Positions 6,962 through 16,036 of a stretch of DNA of 51,649 bases are shown in pieces. Source of the stretch: an uncultured Salinisphaerales bacterium. GTDB lineage: Bacteria > Pseudomonadota > Gammaproteobacteria > Nevskiales > OUC007. Numbering within the stretch: the stretch's first letter is position 1; every line of letters begins with the position of its first letter. The DNA lies in the NCBI GenBank assembly GCA_937896565.1, contig CALBOV010000112.1:1-51649 (forward strand), in the 5' to 3' direction. The position numbers and the translations under genes are program-made. Under the pieces are notes generated by a model. It had not been told where the DNA came from. It ran no database searches and saw only the letters and a program-made list of their open reading frames with translations.

Positions 6962-7460
6962 GGTGTTCATCGGTGCCGGGAGCAACGAGAACGCGGAAGA
7001 GAATCTCGCCCGGGGCGTACGGCTGCTGCGGGAGCGGTTCGGGGCGGTGAGCTGTTCTCCGGTGTACCGGAATCCGGCCGTCGGGTTCGCCGGCGATGAT
7101 TTTCTGAATTTCGTGATTCGCCTGGCGACTGACGAACCGATGGCCGGGGTGATGCGCGATCTGCGCGAGATCGAGGATCGCTGCGGCCGTGATCGCGGCG
7201 GGCCGAAGTTCAGCCCGAGAACGCTGGACCTCGATTTGCTGCTGTACGGGGATTACGTGTCGGATGATCCGGCGGTGGATGTGCCGCGCGACGAGATCCT
7301 GAAATACGCGTTCGTGCTGAAGCCGCTGGCCGATCTTGCTCCGGAGCAGCGACACCCGGTCGACGGGCAAACCTACGCGGCGTTGTGGCGCGCCATGGCG
7401 CAGTCCGGCCCCGCAGCGCTGACGCGAGTCGACTGGACGCCGGAGCAAGCGCCGGTTTAG
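6954..7460 (+). CDS. folK: 2-amino-4-hydroxy-6-hydroxymethyldihydropteridine pyrophosphokinase
   Basis: Pyrophosphorylates the pterin made by FolB, using ATP, just before dihydropteroate synthase. From ATG 6954 the product is 168 residues: MAEVFIGAGSNENAEENL at the N-terminus (GSN motif), the SPVYRNPAVGFAGDDFLNFV substrate segment, and the HPPK signature RDRGGPKFSPRTLDLDLLLYGD with the two magnesium-binding Asp. A Met two codons upstream (6948) is an alternative start. It is followed by a convergent gene whose stop overlaps the folK stop region by 4 bp. Confidence 0.95.
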   Translation: MAEVFIGAGSNENAEENLARGVRLLRERFGAVSCSPVYRNPAVGFAGDDFLNFVIRLATDEPMAGVMRDLREIEDRCGRDRGGPKFSPRTLDLDLLLYGDYVSDDPAVDVPRDEILKYAFVLKPLADLAPEQRHPVDGQTYAALWRAMAQSGPAALTRVDWTPEQAPV

Positions 7461-7987
7461 CCCGCCATCCTCTGCGCGAATGCGTGGAGGCTTTCGACGC
7501 AGCGTACGCCGCTGAGCGCATCACCATGCTCTGCCTCGGTCGCCGCGCCGTGACCGGTGCGAACCAGCACCGGCCGGGTGCCGGCCGAGCGGGCGGCCTG
7601 CACGTCGTTCCATTCATCGCCCAGCACCGCGATGGTTTCGGCATCGATCTGCATCCGTCGGGCGATGTCCTGGATCAGCGCAGCCTTGCCCGCCTGGCGG
7701 TCCTCGGCGTCGGAATGCGGATTGAAGGCGATGGCGTCGAAGCGGCCACCGAACTGGCTCACGGCGTCCTGCATGCGTTGATGAATCGCGAACAAGTCGT
7801 CGTGCGTCAACTCGCCGCTGCCGAGCAATGGCTGATGGGTGACGACGCAGACGCGCACACCGCTCTGATTGAGTTGCGCCACGGCTTCCAGGCTGCCGGG
7901 GATGGGGCGCCAGTCCGCCGGGCGGCGAACGCCGCCGTCCACCGGTTCGTTGATGACGCCGTCGCGGCCGAGGATCACCAGTTTCAT
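7457..7987 (-). CDS. GmhB-like HAD-family protein lacking catalytic residues
   Basis: By position (directly downstream of glyS) and sequence it is the counterpart of D-glycero-D-manno-heptose-1,7-bisphosphate 7-phosphatase (GmhB) of lipopolysaccharide heptose synthesis. The 176-residue length and overall pattern fit. However the HAD motif FLDRDG reads ILGRDGVIN: the nucleophilic Asp is Gly (codon GGC). The zinc loop is also lost: the CPH motif is NPH and the CxCRKPxPG segment is replaced by EDRQAGK. Motif II reads VVTHQ instead of VTNQ. The acidic motif IV (GDEWND) remains. The ORF is otherwise intact. I infer it is not a normal phosphatase; it may be a decaying or repurposed copy. Confidence 0.8.
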   Translation of the reverse strand: MKLVILGRDGVINEPVDGGVRRPADWRPIPGSLEAVAQLNQSGVRVCVVTHQPLLGSGELTHDDLFAIHQRMQDAVSQFGGRFDAIAFNPHSDAEDRQAGKAALIQDIARRMQIDAETIAVLGDEWNDVQAARSAGTRPVLVRTGHGAATEAEHGDALSGVRCVESLHAFAQRMAG

Positions 7988-8036
7988 GGCCGACAGTGTA
8001 GCGCCGACCTGTCGCCGACGCTGCGGGTCAAACGGA

Positions 8037-10076
8037 TCAGATCGACAGCGCCGCGATCTCCGCGACGGAGCTCAGCAGTGTGTCCAGATGGGTCAGTAGT
8101 CGCAGTCGGTTAGTCTGGGCGGCCGGATCCTTGACCATGACCATGACCTCGTCGAAGAAGGTATCCACCGGACCCTGTAACGAGGCGAGGTGGTTCAGGG
8201 CCGCGGTGTAGTCGGCGCGCTCGAGTTCGGCGGTGACGTCGGTTTCCACACGTCCCATCGCCTCGAACAGCGCGCGCTCCGCGTCTTCGGTGAACTTGGC
8301 CGGTTGCGGCGCGGATTCGTCGCCGCCGTTCTTCTTCAGGATGTTGCGCACGCGCTTGTGCGCGGCCGACAGGCTCTGCGCGGCGTCGGTGTCGCGGAAT
8401 GCCTGCACGGCCTTCGCCCGGGCGTACAGGTCCAGCGGCTCGTACTCCTGGTCCATGTACGCCGCCTCGAAGGTATCCGGGCCGATGCCGCGATCGAGCA
8501 GCAGGCCCTTGAGGCGATCGTGAAAAAAGGCGAGCAGGGCGTCGAGCGTGTCGCTGTCGCCTTCGTCGTCGTGCGCGGTCAGGGCATCCCGGCAGACCGC
8601 CCGCAGATTCAGCGACAGCCCGGCTTCCAGGGTGATGCGCAGCACGCCCAGCGCGGCGCGGCGCAGACCCAGCGGGTCGCGGTCGCCGGTGGGGCGGTTG
8701 CCGAGCCGGAACTGGCCGGCTAGCGTGTCCAGCTTGTCCGCAAGCGCCAGAACCCGTCCGCCGGCGCTGGCCGGAATCGCATCCGACGGGCCTCGCGGCT
8801 GGTAGTGCTCGGCGATGGCCGCCGCGACCGCATCGGTTTCGCCCGCCGCCCGGGCGTAGTGGCCGCCCATGATGCCCTCGAGCTCGGTGAACTCGAACAC
8901 CATGTCGGTGACCAGGTCGGCCTTGGCGAGTTCGGCCGCGCGGCGGGCGGTGTTCATGTCCGTGCCCAGCGACTCGGCGAGCCGGCCCGACAGCGTGACC
9001 AGCCGGTCGGATTTGTCGGCGTAGCTGCCCAGGCCCTTCTGGAAGGTGACCTTGTCCAGGCGCGGCAGATAGTCCGCCAGCGGTTGCTTGCGGTCCTTCT
9101 CCCAGAAGAACAGGGCGTCCTCCAGGCGCGGTCGCACCACGCGCTCGTTGCCGGCAATCACCTGCTTGATGTCCAGCGATTCCACATTGGCGACGGTGAC
9201 GAACTGCGGCAGCAGCGTGCCCTCGCCGTCGCGGACCGGAAAGTAGCGCTGGTGGCTTTCGATGGTGGTGATCAGCACTTCCGGCGGCATGGCCATGAAG
9301 CGTGCGTCGATGCCCCCCGAGATCGCCACCGGCCATTCAACCAGCGCGGTCACTTCGTCCAGCAGGTCGGCGTCGAGTTGCGCGGTGCCGCCGGCGCGCT
9401 CCGCGGTGCGGGTCACCTGCTGCTTCACGATCTTGCGGCGCTCCTCGAATGAGGCGATGACCTGATGATCGAACAGGGTGATTTCGTAGTCGGATGCCGC
9501 GGCCAGCGCGACCGGCTCCGGCGCGTGGAAGCGATGCGCCGAGGTCGTCCGGTCGGCGACGAGGCCGAACAATTGGACCGGGATCACCGTCTCGCCGTGG
9601 AGGCAGACCATCCACTGCACCGGGCGCAGGAAGCTCTCGTCCAGGTCGCCCCAGCGCATGCGCTTGGGCGTCGTCAGCTTGTGGATCGACTCGACGATCA
9701 GCGCGGGGAGGACCTCGCCCAGCGGCTTGCCGGTCTCCCGCCCGCGAAAGACGTAGTACGGACCCTTGTCGGTTTCGAGGGTCTCAAGCGCGTCGACATC
9801 GACGCCACAGGAGCGGGCGAAGCCGGCGACGGCCTTGTCCGGCGCCTTGGTCGACGGGCCGCGGCGCTCGATATCGCGATCGGGCTGGCGGTCGGCGACT
9901 TCGCGGATCAGTACGGCCAGGCGGCGCGGTGTCGCGAACACGCGCGCGTCACCCTGCTCGATGCCGAGTTCGCGCAGGCCGTCGCTCAGACGCTGGCCGA
10001 GTTCGGCGGCCATGGATTGCAGCGGGCCGGGCGGCAGCTCCTCGCAGCCGAGTTCAAACAACAGATCTGATGTCAT
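8037..10076 (-). CDS. glyS: glycyl-tRNA synthetase beta subunit
   Basis: Beta subunit of the alpha2beta2 bacterial glycyl-tRNA synthetase; it recognises and binds tRNA-Gly. The product is 679 residues (Escherichia coli 689). It begins MTSDLLFELGCEELPPGPL, the conserved family start, contains the core segments KRMRWGDLDESFLRPVQW and PLGLRRAALGVLRI, and ends with a DALR-type anticodon-binding domain (FFDEVMVMVKDPAAQTNRLRLL). It lies 17 bp downstream of glyQ in the same operon and precedes the GmhB-like gene. Confidence 0.97.
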   Translation of the reverse strand: MTSDLLFELGCEELPPGPLQSMAAELGQRLSDGLRELGIEQGDARVFATPRRLAVLIREVADRQPDRDIERRGPSTKAPDKAVAGFARSCGVDVDALETLETDKGPYYVFRGRETGKPLGEVLPALIVESIHKLTTPKRMRWGDLDESFLRPVQWMVCLHGETVIPVQLFGLVADRTTSAHRFHAPEPVALAAASDYEITLFDHQVIASFEERRKIVKQQVTRTAERAGGTAQLDADLLDEVTALVEWPVAISGGIDARFMAMPPEVLITTIESHQRYFPVRDGEGTLLPQFVTVANVESLDIKQVIAGNERVVRPRLEDALFFWEKDRKQPLADYLPRLDKVTFQKGLGSYADKSDRLVTLSGRLAESLGTDMNTARRAAELAKADLVTDMVFEFTELEGIMGGHYARAAGETDAVAAAIAEHYQPRGPSDAIPASAGGRVLALADKLDTLAGQFRLGNRPTGDRDPLGLRRAALGVLRITLEAGLSLNLRAVCRDALTAHDDEGDSDTLDALLAFFHDRLKGLLLDRGIGPDTFEAAYMDQEYEPLDLYARAKAVQAFRDTDAAQSLSAAHKRVRNILKKNGGDESAPQPAKFTEDAERALFEAMGRVETDVTAELERADYTAALNHLASLQGPVDTFFDEVMVMVKDPAAQTNRLRLLTHLDTLLSSVAEIAALSI

Positions 10077-10093
10077 GGGGGTATGCAGCGGGT

Positions 10094-10999
10094 TCAGGCG
10101 GCGTCGGCGGCTTGTTGCAGCATCGGGAAGCCCAGCGCCTCACGAGCCTCGTAGTAGACCCGGGCGACATCACGGGCCATGGCGCGCACGCGCAGGATCA
10201 CGTTCTGGCGCTCGGTGACCGAGATTGCCTTGCGCGCGTCCAGCAGGTTGAACAGGTGGCTGGCCTTGAGCATCTGCTCGTAGGCCGGCAGCGGGAGCCT
10301 GGCCTCGACCAGCCGGCCGCAGGCGGCCTCGCACTCGGCGAACTGGGTGAACAAGGCGTCGGTGTTGGCGTGCTCGAAGTTGTAGGTCGACTGTTCCACC
10401 TCGTTCTGGTGAAACACGTCGCCATAGGTCACGGTGCCGTTCGGGGTTTCGGCCCAGACGAGGTCGTACACCGATTCCACGTCCTGCAGGTACATCGCCA
10501 GGCGTTCGAGGCCGTAGGTGATCTCGCCCGCCACGGGCTTGCATTCGATGCCGCCGCATTGCTGGAAGTAGGTGAACTGCGTGACTTCCATGCCGTTGAG
10601 CCAGACCTCCCAGCCCAGGCCCCAGGCGCCCAGCGTCGGCGACTCCCAGTTGTCCTCGACAAAGCGGATGTCGTGGACCAGCGGGTCAACGCCCAGCTCG
10701 ACCAGGGAATCCAGGTAGAGCTGCTGGAAGTCGGGTGGTGACGGCTTCATCAACACCTGGAACTGGTAGTAGTGCTGGAGGCGATTCGGGTTGTCACCGT
10801 AGCGGCCGTCGGTGGGGCGACGCGACGGTTGCACGTAGGCGGTGTTCCATGGTTCGGGGCCAATCGCCCTCAGAAACGTGGCCCAGTGAAACGTTCCGGC
10901 GCCCACTTCCATGTCCAGTGGCTGGACGATCACGCAGCCCCGGGTTGCCCAGTAGTTCTGGAGGCGTAGGATCAGGTCCTGAAAGGTCAGCCGTTGCAT
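10094..10999 (-). CDS. glyQ: glycyl-tRNA synthetase alpha subunit
   Basis: Catalytic alpha subunit that activates glycine with ATP. ATG at 10999 gives 301 residues starting [22 protein letters not shown], as in the family; the ORF track start at 11089 is an upstream extension. Class II motifs are visible ([71 protein letters not shown]). It is divergent from glnA and the two share a 178-bp intergenic region. Confidence 0.97.
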   Translation of the reverse strand: MQRLTFQDLILRLQNYWATRGCVIVQPLDMEVGAGTFHWATFLRAIGPEPWNTAYVQPSRRPTDGRYGDNPNRLQHYYQFQVLMKPSPPDFQQLYLDSLVELGVDPLVHDIRFVEDNWESPTLGAWGLGWEVWLNGMEVTQFTYFQQCGGIECKPVAGEITYGLERLAMYLQDVESVYDLVWAETPNGTVTYGDVFHQNEVEQSTYNFEHANTDALFTQFAECEAACGRLVEARLPLPAYEQMLKASHLFNLLDARKAISVTERQNVILRVRAMARDVARVYYEAREALGFPMLQQAADAA

Positions 11000-11083
11000 G
11001 CGACGGGTTTGATTCAGTGCAATCGAGAGCGCGCGAGTATACCGGCGCGGGCTCGGTTCTGTGCGCGGAATTGCCCCGTTCGT

Positions 11084-11099
11084 TGGCATAAATGCTGCT
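11084..11099 (+). promoter_or_regulatory. sigma-54 promoter of glnA
   Basis: TGGCAT-AAATG-CTGCT matches the sigma-54 consensus TGGCAC-N5-TTGCW with the GG (-24) and GC (-12) doublets correctly spaced. It lies about 78 bp upstream of the glnA start codon. NtrC-activated sigma-54 transcription of glnA is established in enteric bacteria and ntrBC lies just downstream. I could not find a convincing pair of NtrC enhancer sites upstream by eye. Confidence 0.8.
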
Positions 11100-11177
11100 T
11101 TTCTTCGAACCCGGGCGCGATCATGGGGCGACCCCCTCAGCGCCGGTACCTACACATACAAATGTTGGAGAGGGTGG

Positions 11178-12587
11178 ATGAAAGCCGAAGACGTTCTCAA
11201 GCTGATCAAGGACGAAGACGTCAAGTTTGTCGACTACCGCTTTGCCGATACGCGAGGCAAGGAGCAGCACGTCACGGTGCCGTCACACACCGTGGATGCC
11301 GACGAACTTGAAGGCGGGAAGATGTTCGATGGGTCCTCCATCGCCGGATGGAAGGGCATTAACGAATCGGACATGATCCTCATGCCCGACACCGAAACCG
11401 CGGTCATGGATCCGTTCTTCGAAGAATCGACCCTGATCATCCGCTGCGACGTGGTTGAGCCGTCCACCATGCAGGGTTACGAGCGCGACCCGCGCTCCCT
11501 GGCCAAGCGCGCCGAGGCCTACATGAAGTCCACCGGTATCGGTGACACGGCGTTCTTCGGCCCGGAAAACGAATTCTTCGTGTTCGACGACGTGAAGTTC
11601 GGCGCCGAGATGAAGGGTGCGTTCTACTCGATCGACGCCGAGGAAGGCAGCTGGAACTCGGCCAAGGTCTACGAAGACGGCAACATGGGCCACCGCCCGG
11701 GCGTCAAGGGTGGTTACTTCCCGGTCCCGCCGGTGGACTCGCTGCAGGATCTGCGTTCGGCCATGTGCCTGGCGCTGGAAGACATGGGCATCCCGACCGA
11801 AGTGCATCACCACGAGGTGGCCACGGCCGGTCAGTGCGAAATCGGCGTCAAGTTCAACACGCTGGTCAAAAAGGCTGACGAAGTGCTGGCGCTGAAGTAT
11901 GCGATCCAGAACGTGGCGCACGCCTACGGCAAGACCGCGACGTTCATGCCCAAGCCGCTGGTCGGTGACAACGGCAACGGCATGCATGTCCACCAGTCCA
12001 TCTCCAAGGACGGCGTGAACCTGTTCTCCGGCGACGGTGTTGGTGGCCTGTCCGAAACGGCGATCTACTACATCGGTGGCATCATCAAGCACGCCAAGGC
12101 GATCAATGCCTTTGCGAACGCCTCCACCAACAGCTACAAGCGTCTGGTCAAGGGCTTCGAGGCGCCGACCCTGCTGGCCTACTCGGCCCGCAACCGGTCC
12201 GCGTCGATCCGTATCCCTTACATCGCCAACCCGAAGGGTCGCCGTATTGAAGTCCGCTTCCCGGACTCCACCGCCAACCCGTACTTCGCGTTTGCGGCGA
12301 TGCTGATGGCGGGTCTGGACGGCATCCAGAACAAGATCCATCCGGGCGACCCGATGGACAAGGATCTCTACGATCTGCCGCCGGAAGAGGAAGCCGCGAT
12401 CCCGCAGGTTGCCTACAGCCTGGAGCAGGCGCTGGAGTCGCTGGACAATGACCGTGCATTCCTCACCGCTGGTGGCGTGTTCACCGACGACCTCATCGAT
12501 GCCTACATCGAACTGAAGAACGAGGAAGTCACGCTGCTGAAGATGACCACGCATCCGGTCGAATTCGCGATGTACTACTCGCTGTAA
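11178..12587 (+). CDS. glnA: glutamine synthetase, type I
   Basis: Makes glutamine from glutamate, ammonia and ATP; the central ammonia-assimilation enzyme, a cytosolic dodecamer. ATG at 11178 follows GGAGAGGGTGG and gives 469 residues, the same length as Escherichia coli GlnA. Motifs: [41 protein letters not shown] (metal ligands), [10 protein letters not shown] (ATP-binding region), and the adenylylation loop DLYDLPPEE carrying the regulatory Tyr near residue 398, which implies control by an adenylyltransferase. Transcription is probably from the sigma-54 promoter at 11084-11099; two hairpins follow the gene. Confidence 0.98.
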   Translation: MKAEDVLKLIKDEDVKFVDYRFADTRGKEQHVTVPSHTVDADELEGGKMFDGSSIAGWKGINESDMILMPDTETAVMDPFFEESTLIIRCDVVEPSTMQGYERDPRSLAKRAEAYMKSTGIGDTAFFGPENEFFVFDDVKFGAEMKGAFYSIDAEEGSWNSAKVYEDGNMGHRPGVKGGYFPVPPVDSLQDLRSAMCLALEDMGIPTEVHHHEVATAGQCEIGVKFNTLVKKADEVLALKYAIQNVAHAYGKTATFMPKPLVGDNGNGMHVHQSISKDGVNLFSGDGVGGLSETAIYYIGGIIKHAKAINAFANASTNSYKRLVKGFEAPTLLAYSARNRSASIRIPYIANPKGRRIEVRFPDSTANPYFAFAAMLMAGLDGIQNKIHPGDPMDKDLYDLPPEEEAAIPQVAYSLEQALESLDNDRAFLTAGGVFTDDLIDAYIELKNEEVTLLKMTTHPVEFAMYYSL

Positions 12588-12640
12588 GCAGGTCTTTTGG
12601 GCCGGGCGGGATGTTCCGCCTCGGCTTTGATCGGCCTGTT

Positions 12641-12667
12641 CCGGCCCCGCTGCTTCGGCGGGGCCGG
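12641..12667 (+). terminator. first of two tandem hairpins after glnA
   Basis: CCGGCCCCGC-TGCTTCG-GCGGGGCCGG, a perfect 10-bp GC stem with a 7-nt loop 53 bp after the glnA stop. No U-tract follows, so it may act as a mRNA 3'-end stabiliser or a partial terminator. Confidence 0.6.
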
Positions 12668-12673
12668 AGCGTG

Positions 12674-12698
12674 CAAGCCCCGACCTGGTCGGGGCTTG
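12674..12698 (+). terminator. second of two tandem hairpins after glnA
   Basis: CAAGCCCCGA-CCTGG-TCGGGGCTTG, a 10-bp stem (12 if the loop closes) starting 6 bp after the first hairpin. No strong U-tract follows on either strand. Together the pair probably limits read-through from the highly expressed glnA into the downstream genes. Confidence 0.6.
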
Positions 12699-12845
12699 TG
12701 CATTTGGGAGAGCGGGAAGGCATGTGCGGTCGGCGCGTTTGTCGCCCGGGGCATGCGGTCCGACCGATGCACCGGCTGTCGGGTGCGTCGTAGTGAGTAT
12801 GATGCGGTGCAAGGAATCCCTGGGATCGGATCGGGTCCAAGCGGC

Positions 12846-13388
12846 ATGAGCAAGCGAATTCTCAGTCTGGTTCTTCTGTGCGCGGTCCCGGCGGCCGGGA
12901 TGGCTGGTGAGGTGTATCGCTACGTGGACGAGAGCGGTCGCGTTCACTACACCGATGAACCGCCGCCGGAGTACGAGCGCAGCGCCGAGCGACTGGATCT
13001 GGACGGTGTTCAGACCTATGACGCGGCCCGGAGTCCGGTCACGCCCGAGCCCCCGACGCGCGCCGAGAAGGATGAAGCGTCGTCGCGATACGAGACGGTC
13101 GCGCTTGTTCGGCCGCGGTCCGAGGAGACCATCCGGGATCCCAGTCACACGCTCACTGTTTCGGTGCGCCTGACACCGGCGTTGCGCACCAAGGCGGGGC
13201 ATCGCCTGCAGTATTTTCTCGACGGCAGGCCGGTTGGCTCGCCGACGACGTCCACCAGCCGGACACTGACCGATGTCTTCCGGGGCACGCACTCGGTTCA
13301 GGTGGTCGTCACCGACAAGAACGGCCGCCAGATCGGCCAGACGGGCACCCGCACGGTGTTCATGAAACCCCCGACCGTGAGCCGATAG
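12846..13388 (+). CDS. DUF4124 domain-containing exported protein
   Basis: A 180-residue predicted envelope protein. A signal peptide (MSKRILSLVLLCAVPAAGMAG) is followed at once by the short DUF4124 signature EVYRYVDESGRVHYTDEPPP (about residues 22-41). The rest is a charged linker and a C-terminal beta-rich segment (LTVSVRLTPALRTKAGHRLQYFLDG to VVVTDKNGRQIGQTGTR) that looks like an immunoglobulin-type fold. Start chosen at ATG 12846, right at the hydrophobic signal. DUF4124 proteins are frequent next to glnA/ntrB in gammaproteobacteria; their function is unknown. Confidence 0.88.
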   Translation: MSKRILSLVLLCAVPAAGMAGEVYRYVDESGRVHYTDEPPPEYERSAERLDLDGVQTYDAARSPVTPEPPTRAEKDEASSRYETVALVRPRSEETIRDPSHTLTVSVRLTPALRTKAGHRLQYFLDGRPVGSPTTSTSRTLTDVFRGTHSVQVVVTDKNGRQIGQTGTRTVFMKPPTVSR

Positions 13389-13412
13389 GCTCGCGTCCAC
13401 CACGGCAGCGGG

Positions 13413-13431
13413 GCGCACTATAATGGTGCGC
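13413..13431 (+). promoter_or_regulatory. NtrC-like palindrome over the ntrB -10 box
   Basis: GCGCAC-TATAATG-GTGCGC has perfect 6-bp arms. It contains GCAC-N7-GTGC, the spacing of the enteric NtrC site (consensus TGCACC-N4-TGGTGCA). The centre holds a consensus -10 box, TATAAT (13419-13424), with a weak -35 (TCCACC) 17 bp upstream. Binding here would block RNA polymerase, i.e. autorepression of ntrBC as known for the glnL promoter in Escherichia coli. The start codon of ntrB is 33 bp downstream. Confidence 0.65.
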
Positions 13432-13463
13432 AACCATGGCGTGTTCATTGCGTTGAATCCCAT

Positions 13464-14558
13464 ATGTTGTCGCTTGGTGCAACTTCCCCAAAATTGGGCA
13501 CGATCCTCGATGGTCTGAGCACGGCGGTGGTCTGCCTGGACGAGGATCTGCGTGTCGTCTTTGTCAACGCCGCCGCGGAGATGCTGTTCGGTGTCGGTGC
13601 CCGCCATGTGCTGGGCGAGCCCGTGACGGCCGGCATTCCGCATCTGGCGCCGCTGGAGGCGCGCTGCCAGGAGGTCATCGAGCTGGGCGCTCCGATGATC
13701 GAACGCGAGCTGGCGCTCAAGCGCAGCGATACCGATGCCATCATCGTTGACTGCACGTTTTCGCCGCTGGCGGATTCGAAGCGTCGTGCCCTGTTGCTGC
13801 TGGAATTCTTTCGTTTGGAGCGCCATATGCGCATTTCGCGCGACGAGCAGACCCTGGCGCATCAAAAGCTGAATCGCGAGATCGTTCGCGGATTGGCTCA
13901 CGAGATCAAGAATCCCCTGGGCGGCCTGCGCGGCGCCGCGCAGTTGCTCGAGCGGGAACTGCCCGATCAGGGACTGAGCGAATTCACGCGCATCATCATC
14001 CGGGAGGCGGATCGCCTGCAGCGTCTCGTCGATCAGATGCTGGGGCCATCGCGGCGTCCCCAGCCCACGGAACTGAACATTCACGAAGTGCTGGAACATG
14101 TCCGGCAACTGGTTGAGATCGATGGCCTGCACGACATCATCATCGTCCGTGACTACGACCCCAGCCTGCCCAACGTCTATGGCGACCGAGAGCAGCTGAT
14201 TCAGGTGTTTCTGAACATTCTCCGCAATGCTGTGCAGGCGCTCGACGCCACCGCCGTGCGCTGCGGCACCATCTTCATCCGCTCCCGCGCGCGACGGCAG
14301 TTCACGATCGGCGCGACGCGGCATCGCCTTGTGGCCCAGGTCGATATCGAGGACAACGGGCCTGGTATCGATCAGGACATGATCGACAAGATTTTCTACC
14401 CCCTGGTGACCTCCCGCGCGGACGGAACCGGACTTGGCCTGTCAATTGCTCAGTATCTGGTCCAGAACCACGGGGGATTCATCGAATGCAGCAGTCGGCG
14501 GGGGCGTACGGTGTTTTCCGTATTTCTCCCGATATCGTCGGAGGGCCGAGAAACGTGA
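13464..14558 (+). CDS. ntrB: nitrogen regulation sensor histidine kinase NtrB (GlnL)
   Basis: Phosphorylates and dephosphorylates NtrC according to nitrogen status, under control of a PII protein; cytosolic. The 364-residue product (Escherichia coli 349) has an N-terminal PAS domain (about 8-115), the phosphoacceptor His 146 in the H box GLAHEIKNPLGGLRGAAQLL, and the HATPase domain with N box (NILRNAVQAL), G1 (DNGPGI) and G2 (GTGLGLSIAQYLVQNHGG). No membrane segments. It overlaps ntrC by the GTGA junction, indicating translational coupling. Confidence 0.97.
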   Translation: MLSLGATSPKLGTILDGLSTAVVCLDEDLRVVFVNAAAEMLFGVGARHVLGEPVTAGIPHLAPLEARCQEVIELGAPMIERELALKRSDTDAIIVDCTFSPLADSKRRALLLLEFFRLERHMRISRDEQTLAHQKLNREIVRGLAHEIKNPLGGLRGAAQLLERELPDQGLSEFTRIIIREADRLQRLVDQMLGPSRRPQPTELNIHEVLEHVRQLVEIDGLHDIIIVRDYDPSLPNVYGDREQLIQVFLNILRNAVQALDATAVRCGTIFIRSRARRQFTIGATRHRLVAQVDIEDNGPGIDQDMIDKIFYPLVTSRADGTGLGLSIAQYLVQNHGGFIECSSRRGRTVFSVFLPISSEGRET

Positions 14559-16003
14559 AGGCATGGATTGTCGACGATGACGAATCAATTCGCTGGGTGC
14601 TGCAACGCGCACTCGGCGCACACGATGTGGACGTCAAGAGCTTTCCCGGCGGTGTGGAGATGCTGGACGAACTGGAGTCGGATTCTCCGGACGTTCTGCT
14701 GACCGACATCCGCATGCCCGGCATCGACGGGCTGAAGCTGCTGGAGCGGGTCAAGGCCAGCGCGCCGGAACTGCCGATCATCATCATGACCGCGCACTCC
14801 GACCTGGATAGCGCGGTGGCGGCCTATCGCAAGGGAGCCTTTGAATATCTGCCCAAGCCGTTCGACGTGGATGACGCGGTCGAGCTGGTGCAGCGCGCGG
14901 CGCGGATCGCCGGTGAGTCGCAGGCGGAAGGGCTGGATGCCGAGCAGCGCGATGCCATCATCGTCGGCGAGGCGCCTGCGATGCAGGAGGTCTTTCGAGC
15001 CATCGGCCGGCTGACTCGTTCGCAGATCACGGTGATGATCACCGGGGAGTCCGGAACCGGGAAGGAACTGGTCGCGCGCGCCCTGCACGAACACAGCCCC
15101 CGGGCGGGAAAACCGTTCATTGCGGTCAATACGGCCGCAATCCCGAAAGATTTGATGGAATCCGAATTTTTCGGTCACGAAAAAGGGGCGTTCACCGGTG
15201 CAACCGCGCTGCGCCGTGGTCGCTTCGAGCAGGCCCACGGCGGCACCCTGTTCCTGGACGAAATCGGCGACATGCCGGCGGATCTTCAGACGCGCCTGCT
15301 GCGTGTGCTGTCCGATGGTGAGTTCTACCGCGTGGGCGGTCACATTCCGGTGCGGGTCGATGTGCGCGTGATCGCGGCGACCAACCAGGACCTGGAATCG
15401 GCGGTCGACGCCGGCAAGTTCCGTGAGGATCTGTACCACCGCCTCAACGTGATTCGCGTGCGCATCCCGCCCCTGCGCGAACGCAAGACCGACCTCCTGC
15501 TGCTGATGACGCACTTCATGGCGCGTGCGGCGCGTGAGTTGGATGTGGAGCCGAAGCGCATCCTGCCGGATGCGATGACACGGCTTCAGGAGTTCGACTG
15601 GCCCGGCAACGTGCGCCAGGCGGAAAATGTCTGCCGCTGGATGACGGTCATGGCGCCGGGGCAGGACATCCACGCCGATGATCTGCCACCCGAGATTCTC
15701 GGCGCGACGCCGTCGACGTCGATCCGGTCGTCCGGCGGAGAGGAAGTCGCGCCGGTGTCGACCGCCGCGATATCCAGCGAACCCGTTGGAGCCTGGGATG
15801 CCCAGCTCGCGACCTGGGCCCGGCAGTCGCTGGCCGACGGGTCGGTGGGCGTGGCGCAGGACGCGCTGCTGAAACTGGAACAGACGCTGATGGACGTGGC
15901 GCTCGAACACAGTCACGGGCACAAGCAGGAAGCGGCGCGTCTGCTCGGTTGGGGGCGTAACACGCTGACCCGCAAGCTCAAGGAGCACGGGCGGCCCGAC
16001 TAG
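14555..16003 (+). CDS. ntrC: nitrogen regulation response regulator NtrC (sigma-54 activator)
   Basis: Phosphorylated by NtrB, it activates sigma-54 promoters such as the one of glnA. Start chosen as GTG 14555 because it follows GGAGG by 9 nt, overlaps the ntrB stop and opens with the conserved [15 protein letters not shown]; the ORF track start lies inside ntrB. The 482-residue product has the receiver domain with phosphoacceptor Asp near 51 (LLTDIRMPG), AAA+ domain with Walker A GESGTGKE, the GAFTGA sigma-54 contact loop, Walker B ([12 protein letters not shown]), and a Fis-type helix-turn-helix ([21 protein letters not shown]). Confidence 0.98.
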   Translation: MKAWIVDDDESIRWVLQRALGAHDVDVKSFPGGVEMLDELESDSPDVLLTDIRMPGIDGLKLLERVKASAPELPIIIMTAHSDLDSAVAAYRKGAFEYLPKPFDVDDAVELVQRAARIAGESQAEGLDAEQRDAIIVGEAPAMQEVFRAIGRLTRSQITVMITGESGTGKELVARALHEHSPRAGKPFIAVNTAAIPKDLMESEFFGHEKGAFTGATALRRGRFEQAHGGTLFLDEIGDMPADLQTRLLRVLSDGEFYRVGGHIPVRVDVRVIAATNQDLESAVDAGKFREDLYHRLNVIRVRIPPLRERKTDLLLLMTHFMARAARELDVEPKRILPDAMTRLQEFDWPGNVRQAENVCRWMTVMAPGQDIHADDLPPEILGATPSTSIRSSGGEEVAPVSTAAISSEPVGAWDAQLATWARQSLADGSVGVAQDALLKLEQTLMDVALEHSHGHKQEAARLLGWGRNTLTRKLKEHGRPD

Positions 16004-16036
16004 AAGGGCCTGTTGACCCGATTCAGGTCGCCGCGC

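Noticed and set aside
11283-14324. 1013-codon minus-strand ORF opposite glnA-ntrB
   Set aside because: Its composition is that of a shadow of high-GC coding DNA; glnA, the DUF4124 gene and ntrB lie on the other strand with clear motifs.
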